A stretch of 64,000 nucleotides of DNA from Durusdinium trenchii (lineage: Eukaryota > Sar > Dinophyceae > Suessiales > Symbiodiniaceae). The stretch is from assembly GCA_963970005.1 (NCBI GenBank), contig CAXAMN010003836.1, positions 127,162 to 191,161 of the forward strand, given 5' to 3'. Positions within the stretch are counted from its first letter, which is position 1. Every line of letters begins with the position of its first letter. The position numbers and the translations under genes were made by a program. Of this stretch, positions 30,857 to 41,832 are shown in pieces. Under the pieces are notes generated by a model. That model saw only the letters and a program-made list of their open reading frames with translations. It did no database searches and was not told the DNA's origin.

Positions 30857-33800
30857 ATCTCAGTTGCAGCATAGTGTAAAAAGGGGGAGGAGTGGTGTGT
30901 CTTGTTATTTGTGGGTTGGCCGGAAAACTAGAGAAGATTGTTCCGAGAGCGATAGAAACTGATCTATTCAATATAATCGAAGAGGAGGAGAAGGCAGAGA
31001 GTCCAACACTCACCTGGACTTCCTGGGCATGCTGGGAATGAATGGATTTCAGCTCTGCAGAGGCATCTCCTCGGCTGGAGTAGATAGTTTTTTCCCGGCC
31101 GATCTGGACACCCAGAAAGATTCACAAGTTCGAGGAGGATTGGAGGAGTATACTATAGATCCCTATAGGGTCATATAGGGTCAAAATTCATGGATGTGAT
31201 AAGCAGTCACTGGGTGGCTGTGCGATCTCAAAAAACAATCTTTTGCTCAAAAGAGACAAGACACACTCACCATATATCATCCAAGAACAACGACTTGATG
31301 CACATTAACAACAATTAGTATAAACAATAACAATGATACATTCACCTTGACTTATATACAGTAGACTTTTTCGGGTTGTAGAGCAAGTGAAGATGTACTG
31401 TCTGCTCACACTCTGGGGTACCACAGAAGGAACTCTGGGGTGTGTTTGTTTGAGCGCTGTAGGCACTGGTGGCATCACGTGCAGGGCCTTGCCGGGCCCG
31501 GCCGGGGACTTGGCATTTTTCTGGCTGAAAAGATCCCGTATTAGCAGTAGCGACTTCCCTACTGGATCCTACTGGATTCTGAGATCTGACAAGGGGATGT
31601 GTGTTTAGGAGCAACTAGAAAAGAAGTCTGGTTTGTAAAGGCCACATCAACCAAAACCTTTGGCCTGCATCCTACTTTTGAAACTGGTCTTTTCTGATTC
31701 CAGGGAGGATTCTGGGCGAACTAGCGTGTCAAACAGCCTTCTTCCACGTGCATGCGATGCTTGTTTGGTTTTGTGATGTTTCGTGGAATAACTTGAATTA
31801 TAACTAAACTACTTGAAATCCACATGGCTTTGTTTTTTCATCCACCTTTTGTAAGTTTGTCTAAAGTCTAATGCTCTTTGTGGCTCAGGCGACACTTGGA
31901 GTATCAGTGTGAACTTCTGGTTCACCATTCACAGGGTCCGGTGGCCCACTCTCTCGCAATGCGCAGGACGGGCTTTGCTTAACCCTATGGGTTTACAGTA
32001 ATCGATTCAATGACCGAACAACCGAACTGCTTTACCGAGGATTTTAAACTACAAAACCAGGTCGACCTTTCTTGGAAGGCAAAAGGCTTAAGACATCTGA
32101 CGAAGGCGATCACCCCAAACACGGGAACTACCCGTGGAGACCATGTTCAAGTCTTTGAACCACCTAGACACTGGACTCACGAATCTTGACCCATGCGGTC
32201 TCCACGGGTTCTGTCCACACCAGCGAAGAAATTGCTCCCGAGAAGTTGTAGGATAGATATGTTTGTGGAAAGTATCCTCAGTGGCCCTGCCTCCTTAACT
32301 GGACACAGGATAGCTCACGCTTCTTCAAGTGAGGGCGGGGGGGGGCTTCCTTGAAGAAGCGAGCTTAATGAATCGGGTCCTAGAATCTTGGGGAAACTGA
32401 CTTGTAATCCTTTTCCCTGGAAGACGAGCACCATGGCAGTTTCAGATCTCAAGGCCAGTGTTTGTCACCAGAGAACGTAACGCTGGATCGATCTTCGCTA
32501 TGCATGTTTGGCTGATTCGATCTCAGGTCATCTTAGAAGGACAGCACCCGTTCCCACCGCACTTGGAGTTGGAGCCGGGGTCTCAGAGCTGCATGCATTC
32601 TGGGGCCAAACAAGCGGTGAAAGGCAAGGATCACAGAGGCCCGCCTCCTCGTGGCTCCCTCCCAAACTGTTTAGACAGGACCTTGTTTTCAGCGTTTTGG
32701 CCAAAATCTTTTGAAGCCTATACACTACAACCCCTAGCCTTCCAAGACCATTAAAAGAATGCGCTGACCTGGTTCATGGTTCTTTGGGATTCAGGCTATG
32801 AAATCGATGGTTGGAATCCTAGGGGCTATACACCTGTAAACCTGTAACATCCTGTAACTTGTTGATCTTGTTGGACGAATCAAACGTCGCCCACTGGAGG
32901 TTCCATCGCCCATCGTTCGCCCTCGCGCAGGACGCATTCGTTCGCCGGGACCGACCCATTGGACTTGGCTTGGACTCGTCGGACGAGTCGTGGGATGCTT
33001 CAAAACCACACTTTCTATTCTATTCCGTGTGATTTCTATTCACATGGAGCATCTGGATGATGCTTCGTTGATGGATGTTCTTGTCACATTTAACTGCCCA
33101 CTTTCTGTTTCTTTCATCTGGACCATGCTTTGCCCACTCCTTTCGGCACGCAAAGCATTCCTCGGCAGATCCAGGTCATTAGGTCTGTTTCGGGCTCCAA
33201 AGACCCGTCTCTTTGTAGGCGTCGTAGGCGTTTCGGCGTCGTTGACCGGTCTGAGTATCGGAGGGGTCACCCAATGAGACCTGGACCCAGTACCTTGAGG
33301 TCGTTTGGGCGATGGAATGGGCACTCGGTTTCTTTTCGAGCTGTTAAGATGAAGAAGGAGCCCTAAAAAGCGCAAAGAGATGAAAGGAATCGAAGGAATC
33401 TGATTCCCAGACACTCCATGGGATTTGTATGTTTACCAACATGTTATATATAAAAATGCATACATTGGGGCGGTTTCAGGGGTCAATGTAGGCATATTCC
33501 AGATATGGAGTGTATGGCAGTGTATGGGAGGTACACGCATTGGTTCCATTTGGCTTCCACATTCTGACTGCATTCCAAAGTTTGAGGGTCTACTTCCACC
33601 CAGCCACTCAGAGCCAGAAGCTGCCCAGAAAAAGAGGCGTCCCAAATCACCGATTTTCCTGCTGAGGTTGGCCCGACACGTGGAACTCCTCCTCTCAGCC
33701 GGGATGCCCCAGAAAAGACGGGGGACATTCCAACACACATTTACCCTGTGGTCCAAGGCAGTTTTCCATCATCTTCAGGTCACACTTGTAACGCAGTGGT

Positions 33801-34131
33801 GTTTCTCCAGTTTGATTTCCGGGTTCTCTTCTCTTGTAAAGAACATCCACTGATCCACAGAATCAAACCGGCAAAAGGAAGACCCGATCTCAGATCACCC
33901 GTGGTCCCTGGGGTCACATGGAGTTGCATGGAGTGACTGGGATGGTCCTTCAGGTTCTGGGGAACTCTGGGACTGCATCACCTTGAGCTTCTGGGGGCGG
34001 CACTTGGAGCATTTGGTCGTTCCATACTTGCCCTTCTTTTTTGCTTCTTGCACCATGTTGCACCATGTTGAACCTGCTGCTCAGATCTCCTGAGGCAGTG
34101 CTGCTTCTGTTCATGACTTCTGTATCCGCAG
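30857..34131. other. Mostly non-coding; repeat remnant
   Basis: The segment at 31195-31275 resembles 48957-49040 (shared words include TCAAAA, TTGCT and ACACACTCACCA). At 32508-32714 a + frame reads SELHAFWGQTSGERQGSQRP, unrecognised. Frames at 33.0-33.4 kb overlap on both strands. No gene called. Confidence 0.35.
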
Positions 34132-34287
34132 AACCTGCTCCCACCAGGCCGAACGTGCCCCTCACCGCAGGATGTGGGAGGCAGCGCTTCGGTGGGTGCG
34201 CTGGCCCGAGAGTTGCGCCAGGACCGGGGGCTTTGCGGGCTCATGGCTCGTGCTCCCGCGGCGCGGAGAGTGAAGCATTACAAAAAG
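34132..34287 (+). CDS. Candidate internal exon, 52 codons, in phase
   Basis: TGTATCCGCAG precedes 34132 and a GTGTCA donor follows 34287. The length is 156 bases, a whole number of codons. The frame reads SPQDVGGSASVGALARELRQ and then LMARAPAARRVKHYKK. No family recognised. A second possible acceptor CTCACCGCAG lies inside. Splice context and composition are both good. Confidence 0.42.
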
Positions 34288-34410
34288 GTGTCAAGAGGTA
34301 AACTTACCCTACGGGTCAGTTTGACCTCATTTTACTGGAGGTCGTACAAAAATGCTACTCCATGAGGTAAAGGAGCAGGCTTTGCTGGGTCTTTGGACCT
34401 GTAGGGTTAT

Positions 34411-34477
34411 GTAGACTTTTGATGAATAACCCCCCCCGAGATGGATTCATGCAGGGGGTTATGAATTAAGAGTCTAC
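34411..34477. mobile_element. Miniature inverted-repeat element, GTAGACT family
   Basis: The left arm starts GTAGACTTTTGATGAATAAC with a C8 run; the right arm is GGGGGTTATGAATTAAGAGTCTAC read in two parts (GGGGGTTATGAATTA, AGAGTCTAC). The arms pair with few mismatches around a 16-base loop. The same arms occur at 47.7 kb. Confidence 0.7.
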
Positions 34478-37400
34478 AGTCTGTCTACATCAAAGAGGGT
34501 AAATTCCTCGGGAAGTACTCTAGTTACTAGTTCACTAGTAGTATTGTTCAATACTCGGATCCAATAGTTTCTATCCGGCAGTACTATCTCTATAGACTCT
34601 GCTCAGTGCTCTCCACCTGGTTGTCCTACGGTAGAAAGGTCATGGATCGATCACCAACCAGTTTGAACAGGATGCTGGCGATGGGGAGCTGGCGACAGAC
34701 GAGGCAGATGACTGGATTTTCGGTTGTTCCTGGAGTTGCTGACTGGAGCCATGCTCAAAAAGAGAGCATGGACGTTATATAGGCCACTCCTCCTGTTCCT
34801 AAAGGAAAGTAGTCTTTGAAGAAACCATACCATCCACTTCTTGCTTGGTTTTTGCGAGTGAACCGGTGATTTTTTTGCTTCTTGAACCTCCTTTGTAGCT
34901 CACACTCGCTAGAGCATTTGACTCAAGTCCTATGACGGGTTCGTCAGCACGGAGGTGATCGATGTAAAGCCCAAGCTCCATCAAGAACGGATGCTCCAAC
35001 AACCTGGTTTTGCACAACGAAGAGCAGACATTTTTCTGAATCCTGAACGGGTTTGCCATGCTGAATGATGCCTGGTACGACTCCCAATGACCCATTGAGC
35101 AACAGGTTGGACGTTTAGACACCAAATGGGAAAGAATGAAGCGCGGAAGAGTCAGAGACTTGGGACACTCCGTGGAGCTGGAATCAAAACAACATGCCTT
35201 CATTGACTGTAAGCAAATAATATGCTACACTATAACACATGCTTGGGTAGATTATGGACATGCAGCTACTCACCAAAATACCTGAAATGCCAGGGGGGGG
35301 TGTATGATTGGAAGGAACAAAGCATCCTCAACAAGTGAGCAAGATGTGCCTGAACTTTCTCAAGATGCCAGGTTTTGTTGAACACATCCTGCGCTCTTCA
35401 AATAGGTTTGAGAGACTGAGGTGGACAAGGTCTTGCCCGAGATAGAAGGGGGGAGGTACAACTGAAGCCACCTCAAAATGAGGTTCTACTATAGCTGGTC
35501 TTTTGTGGTAATCTTTTTTGGCAACGTTACTTTCAAGCAGAGTTTGTGTCCAGAATCTGTACAAACCTGATGCTGGGACCACACCTGAAACAAGCTGGAC
35601 GTCTCACACCTCTTCACCTGGGACCGAGCCCACCATCCTCTTCTCGACGAGTCTCGGTCATGCCATGGCGACCGATGGCGCGGGAAGAGCTGTGACGGAT
35701 CTGGAAGAGCCGGAACTTTGCTCCTCCGATTCCGGCTGTGCGGTGGTGGATGAGCTACTCGGTGAGACAAATTGCTGAGGTGGGGAGAGGGGATGTGCCA
35801 GCGGTGTTCTCTTTTTGGTGGTTTTGGGGTTCAACGTGGTCCAATCTGACAAGGTCGTGTGGCTACTAATCGATCTTATCTTAGTTTTTGATTGAACAAT
35901 GAACGGATTTCTGGTATATAATATAATTGTCTATAGACATTCTCTAGACTCTAAATTCCCCGCCACCTATCCCTTTCCTCAACAGCAAAGTATATCACAT
36001 TATATCACCTTATATACAAATGTATAGTGTAGCAGCATTTGACTTGGAAGGGCACACATTTCCCTTCTATATAATTAGAACGGTTTCAGTTATTTAAAGA
36101 GTATCCGAACTCAACGTGGGCGATGGGTAGTGTCTGTCTTCTAGGCAGCAAACGTGTTAGAGTCAATTGAACAATGGTCGAAACGGTGGCGAAGGGCTTA
36201 TCGCTGTATGACAACTCCTGAAGTTCTTCATTTGGTGAGGTTTAGAGTGCAAAGAACTACCGTGACAGTATATTCAGTCATGCTTGACAGTGTGTCGTCA
36301 TGTTTTCAACTTGTTGTCCATTTTTGCAGTTCTAACTGGCACATCAAAGTGCATTCATTGCACAGGACTTGTGCATTTCAGCCGACCAGTCGACATTGTT
36401 GTAGCTTGGGTGTTTGGATAAGGCATTGCCCTGAGCTATTTTGAGTCAGCATGAGAAACATCGAGAAGCCAACTCGGATGCCCAAAGTTGTGACGGAAAT
36501 GGTCCGTTGGCCACCAGGTTCTGTTCGGATTTGTTCGGGTGCACTTGTGTTTGGCTGCTACGTACTGCGTGAGTCTCCATGAATTAGTCGACAGATTGGA
36601 CTCCGCCCGGTTGTTCTTTTTCAACGGTAGACATCCGAATCGGTTTGGCGACCACACCGCAGGTCGCCCAGCAAGAAGCGAAAGAAGGCGATATCAAGCG
36701 CCCCTGTGGCTGCAAGAGTTCCGCCACACGTGCCCAAACCTACTCATAGCCAAAGCACAAGACCTCCTAAGTAATCGCCCTTTCAAATGAGGCTAACACT
36801 TGACCAAGTTGAGGGCGATGAGTTCCAACTTGGGGCAGTTTTAAGGTTGTCTCCTCCTCCAGTTTTCGCATCCGAACTCTATGGACCTTCCAGGCTCGGT
36901 GCCAATGAAGATCCCTAAGTAGTACGCTGGGTAGTCCAGCCTGGACGGCCAGGATCCTGGATGCTCCGTGATGAGATTTTCAGGAACAGTGCATTAAACT
37001 CTCAGACGGTTCATGCAGACTCAGAATGAATGTGTAGCCTTGATGCTAAGTTTTTCTCCTTTCCCCTCATATCAGTCTTATGCTAAGAGTATCTCAGGAG
37101 AGTGAAGTAGTGAAATGTCTCGAACATCTACAGCTAGCAAGCTCTGCAGCTGGAGACACAGGGAGTGAACTCAAGCTTTTTTCACTGTTGTGTCTTGTTT
37201 TGCGAGCGTGTGTGACCACCCTGAAGGGTTTCATTTCAGAATCTGATTCATTTGATTCATCAACTCCAAACAAAACCACCAACAACGAAGACACGCAAGG
37301 GAGTTCAAAACCTCCGATGGAACCCAACGGTCCTGGACGGTCACTGACAGAGTCAAAGGGACCAAACAACGGTCCGGTGGGTCACCAAAAACGTTACAAA

Positions 37401-37639
37401 GGAGACACGAAGGAGTCGACGACGAGGAGGAGGAGGAGGAGGAGAAGTCACCCAGTGAAGTAAGCGGAAAAAGCCATCGAAGAGGTCAGAGGTCATAATG
37501 TTGAAGCCTTTATATACACAACCGCAGACACTCGGAGTGTCTGGGACTGGAATATCTATATGCCAACCCATTGACCCCTTCGAACCACTCCTGGCCCGAT
37601 CGGTCGACCAGTTCCCAGACACTTCGCGTGGCGTTGGTC
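34478..37639. other. Non-coding stretch, no gene recognised
   Basis: Long AT-rich intervals with overlapping short open frames on both strands. The + frame 37080-37463 ends in an Arg run from a GAGGAG microsatellite (about 37421-37445). No gene called. Confidence 0.4.
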
Positions 37640-37840
37640 GAAAAACAACTCCTAGCAAAGGTCCTAGTAGCTTCTTGTTCCTAGTAGTAAGGCCAGGAGC
37701 CCCTAGTAGCGTCCTTGTTCCTNNNNNNNNNNAGGCCAGGAGCCCCTAGTAGCGTCCTTGTTCCTAGTAGTAAGGCCAGGAGACCCTAGTAGCGTCCTTG
37801 CTCCTAGTAGCGATGCCCTTTGCTCCTAGTAGCGTCCTCT
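37640..37840 (-). repeat. CTACTAG-family array, 40-bp units, with assembly gap
   Basis: The best-preserved array, in the - orientation. The unit is 40 bases: CCTAGTAGCGTCCTTGTTCC followed by TAGTAGTAAGGCCAGGAGCC. At the right end a variant unit carries CGATGCCCTTTGCTCC. Ten N at 37723-37732 interrupt the array. Confidence 0.9.
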
Positions 37841-37948
37841 ACCCCCCCACCCCATATCGCCCCGCAAAGGAGAAGAATGTAGGGTGTGTATACGTCCCTG
37901 GGCACAACCCATCCCGAGCTACGGTGTGGGTGGGTCCATTGTTCTTCT

Positions 37949-38040
37949 CCAGACCAGCCATGGGACTGGAAGAGGTACTTCGCTGAGGGTCATCAATGGT
38001 GTTGTTGAGTCACTCTTGCTGACTCTGATGGATGGTCTGG
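37949..38040. repeat. Inverted repeat, CCAGACCA family
   Basis: CCAGACCAGCCAT at 37949-37961 pairs with ATGGATGGTCTGG at 38028-38040 (12 of 13). The left arm continues GGGACTGGAA as in the 48.4 kb copy. Confidence 0.6.
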
Positions 38041-38898
38041 GTCTGGGGTTATCCAGCGTGGATGTCCAAGGGCTGGGGGTCACCTAGTCTCGAGGCCGGA
38101 GGAAAGTCCCAGCCCAAAGAGGCTGGCGTTGGCAAACACGGGTGCGGGACCTGCGAAGTACCAGGAAGGTCCACTGAACAAAGTTATTTCACTGTCACTC
38201 TGGTAAAGCAACTGACAGACCACCCCTAGGAATATCATTCACGGCAGTTTCAACACTATTGTCTGGAAAGGTCCGCCGTTGTTTATTTGGTACTGGTAGT
38301 TCCACTAGTTCCAGCTAGTTGGCAGACTCTGCCATAGGTTTGATTGGCCCATGGCTTGCGGTACAGGATTTGTGAGGTGTCTCATGGCCCTGGTGATCAT
38401 CTTGCAGACATGTCCAATACGTCCCGGGGTCATGGTGGAAGCGGCACCTTTGGTGCCTGTTGAACAAAAAAGGATGAAGAAGAGATGTGGAATCTGAAGG
38501 AACCAATGGAAGCCAGGCGTTTTAGCGCCCCCTCCGTGTGCATTCAGAACCCGAGTCAAATTGGAGGGCCGTTGCCAGTCCGTTGATATTCAACCATGGT
38601 GGGTGAACAAAATGTAGCGACTGCTCCCTTTTTTGCCAAGCGGTTTAAGGAAAACAAACAGCTCTGGGTCACACAGGTTGTCATCCATAGCCCTTCACAG
38701 GCCTCAAAGCTGGTGACAGACCAGAGTTGGGGTATTTGCGACCGGTCTCGTTATTGGTGCTGGTACATCGGAGCACATCGTTGCTCTTCCTGTGTCAGGC
38801 TGAGTCCAAAGATGAAAAGACAAAGAGTGCTGATACGTTCTTCGGCACAAACTGTGTTGGGCCGGCTCATTCGACTCACAATACGAGAAATCTTCACT

Positions 38899-38993
38899 TA
38901 CCAGGACCTTCAAAGTGACCTTTTTGAGATCCCAGAATGAGGTCACAGAGGTTACTTAGAGACTCCAAAGAGGTCACTTTGAAGGTCCTGGTA
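38899..38993. mobile_element. Perfect 23-bp inverted repeat, MITE-like
   Basis: TACCAGGACCTTCAAAGTGA plus CCT (38899-38921) is exactly complementary to the segment at 38971-38993. The loop is 49 bases. No coding capacity. A recent hairpin, since the arms have no mismatch. Confidence 0.75.
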
Positions 38994-39843
38994 CATAACC
39001 CATACAAGTGGATGGACATGTAGGCACAACCAACAACTCCTTTTCTTCGGGTTTGGCCATCCTCCCTGATTCAGCCTTCACTCTATTTTTGCCAGTTCCA
39101 AGATCTGAAAAGATCCTTCTAGAGAACTCCGACATTCTTTTTCACATGAATGTGGGGGGCCAAAACCGATAAGAACCGGTCGACCTTGGAAGGTTGACCC
39201 CGAAAGACCCACCGCCAGATGTGACTTCATCCCCGTCTCTGACCCGATTGAGCTTTCGTTCTTGTTGGGGAAACACTCAGGAAACCCCACCTGGTGAGAT
39301 ATAGTGGGACCAAGACGGGAGTATTTTTGGGTGTGGGCCAGAACCTCACCAGTTGTTTTCTTTATGATTTCTTCCCCAGTGAGAATTTTGCCAGTTCAAT
39401 CCTTTTGTTGTACCAGGTCATAGACCAAGGTGCGGTAAGGTGGCAGAGAGGATTTGACTGTGTCCACAGGTGCAGTATCCCACAAACCACGGAAGGTTGA
39501 CATCCCTTCTAGAGATTCTAGAGGAATTTTTCATGTTCAGGGGGTTTTGACCCGAAACCATATTAGGGAAGATCCTGTAGATTGGCAAAGAAAGAAGAAT
39601 CCACCTCAGTGCAATCAATCACAGATACATTGGAAAAGAAAACTATGACCTGTGGCGTTTCAGTATCCTAAAAAATTCACGGATAATTAGTGAGTTCTCC
39701 TGTGGGTACCCGTACGTTTTGGTTTCCCTCACAATATGTTCAATGAGGTTCAATTGGTTCAGCCTGTTTTAAATAGGACACTTGAGTGTCCCAGTGTTGG
39801 CACCAACTGTCAACTTCTTGTCCGATCCCAAAAGGAAACAGCC

Positions 39844-39927
39844 GTGAAGCCAATGTGTGGGAACTTGGTCATGAGTCATTTGCCACACATTGGCTTCGCA
39901 ACTTCTTTTTGTGAAGCCAATGTGTGG
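39844..39927. repeat. Three alternating copies of a 17-base word
   Basis: GTGAAGCCAATGTGTGG occurs at 39844-39860 and 39911-39927 in the + orientation, and its reverse complement (apart from one end base) at 39883-39899. Either outer copy can pair with the middle one. Confidence 0.75.
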
Positions 39928-40274
39928 GCGGGCCGCCACGGAGGAGGCGGAAGGACAAGAAGAAGACAGACGGAATGCCCATCGCATACTTATTTTCTTT
40001 CAATGTCAGTCTCAAAAAGCACGAGACATTCAACCATATAATCCAAAACCTCAAAAGTTACTCCCGCCGCCCAGAGGTTCCAAAGGTGAAACTATTTTTC
40101 CAGGGTAGGGGTGCCATTCTTCTGTATTCTTCCCCAAGACGTTAGGGATGAAATACCACCTCCAATCATCTCCTGTTGGAAGAATGGTACCCGTCTGAGT
40201 CTTAAACATTGGAAACATCTCAAAATATCTCAGAAGCATCTTAAACATTGGAAACTCCTGTTGGACCCTCCAAG

Positions 40275-40382
40275 CATCTCCACTCCGACGAGGCACGTTT
40301 CGAAGGCCAAGACAAGCAAGTCTTCGTCCACGCGGGCGGCGGCGCTGCCGCCTGGTTGGATCAAGGCGCGGGTGGTTTTGTT
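40275..40382 (+). CDS. Candidate exon with consensus donor, unknown protein
   Basis: Ends before GTAAGT at 40383, a consensus donor. The frame reads HLHSDEARFEGQDKQVFVHA and then GGGAAAWLDQGAGGFV. The 5' boundary is less clear (an AAG precedes 40275). The length of 108 bases is in phase. No family recognised. Confidence 0.42.
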
Positions 40383-41684
40383 GTAAGTTGGATTCGGTGG
40401 AGGTAGGAACACATTCTGTTTATTGGTCGACGATTATAGAGGTTGTTTGCAGGAGGTTGGAGGCGTTATGAAAAACTGATATGGTGTTTTCCTCTCCAAC
40501 TCCCAGGATGAGTTGTTCTTTCCGGCTGTTTGGCTCAGTTCGTTCGTTCACTCATTTGGGTGGATCAGAGAGGTTGCTCAATGCCTGTTGGTTTGGACCC
40601 AGCTGAATCCAACACCTCTAAATGGAAAGGGTTTGGTTCGGGTCCTGGACCCCCTGCGTTTCGGTGTCGGGTTTGGACGACATGACCGATATCTTTGCTG
40701 CTAGACCGATTGCTCCGAAATGACCGATTGCAGGACTACACATTTACATTGTTTAGATGTTTAGAGATGGTGGAAATGGAAAGACAGGAACCAGTTGAAG
40801 TGTGTATCTTCACTCTGTGGGTTCATGGACTTGCAGGGTGACTGGGCAAGTTGTGAACAAGTCAAGTCTCACTAAATACGTGCGAAACCCCAGGCAGTCA
40901 TTGACAGCTCCTATAAGCTTAGGTAGTTCTACCAATCCACTGCCAGCTCTCTATGTGTTTTTTTGTTTCTCTCTCTCTCTCTCACTACTTCGTGGAAAAA
41001 ATGCTCGTACACAGCACTTACTTACGCAAAAAAGTAAGACCTCCCCCGCCACCTGCCACCGCTGGAGCTCTCGTAGGTGGCTTCCAAGTCGCATCCCGGA
41101 GCTTTCTACTATGCTCACCCAGCCACGAAGCGTACGCAAGCTCATCCGCCCGCTGCGATGTGACTCGGTGGGTTGACAACGGAGGTGGGTTTAGGCGGTT
41201 TAAGGTTCTTGGGTACAGAGGAATTGGCTTAGCAGAACAGAAGAGGAGCAGTTTCTATATGGTCAAGTGATGTCAAGTGTGTGTGTGTGTGTGTTTTTGG
41301 TTTTTGAAGGTACCCCGTCCTTTCGGCTGGAAAGCTACTGGGCTTGCTAAAGGACTTAATCTAGCAAGGGGGCATTGAATCTATCAAAAACCCTGTCATC
41401 CCATAGTTCTTTTTCAAGTTTGTTACATCGAACATGCAGTGTCCTTTAATGGTCGAACAAGAAACCATGCACCTTTTACATAGGACCTTACACACCAACA
41501 TAGTATAGAACCTGTTCATCGTTTCGATTCAACTTGCTGCTGGAGTCGATCATCTACCAGAGTTCGATAGACCATCCCAAGCAGCAAGGTCCGACAGGCG
41601 TTTGTTCGCGCCAAAGTCCAGCGAACTAGTGCACCAGAGTCACTCAGAATGAAGGGTTTCCCACCATGGACACCTTCGCAAAGA
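40383..41684. other. Non-coding stretch with CT and TG microsatellites
   Basis: A CT run at about 40970-40983 and a TG run at about 41279-41295. No gene recognised. Confidence 0.45.
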
Positions 41685-41832
41685 AAGCCCTCCGAGCCCA
41701 GCACCGAGGTACACGGGGCTTCCCGAGCCCAGCGAGCCGACCACGTTGCTGGGCACGCCACTGCCAGGTGCTCAGGTGAAGAAGGCTGCGGAGGAGGCCA
41801 AGGAGGCGAAGGCCGACGGCGGAGTCGCACGG
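41685..41832 (+). CDS. Exon candidate 1 of the Lys/Glu-rich gene
   Basis: The frame reads PPSPAPRYTGLPEPSEPTTL and then AQVKKAAEEAKEAKADGGVA: a Pro-rich linker leading into a charged helix. A GTCGAA donor follows at 41833. Confidence 0.4.

Larger units (their letters stand above)
37841..40274. other. Non-coding stretch with three hairpin elements
   Basis: No gene recognised. Hairpin-forming repeats at 37949-38040, 38899-38993 and 39844-39927 are listed separately. Confidence 0.45.
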
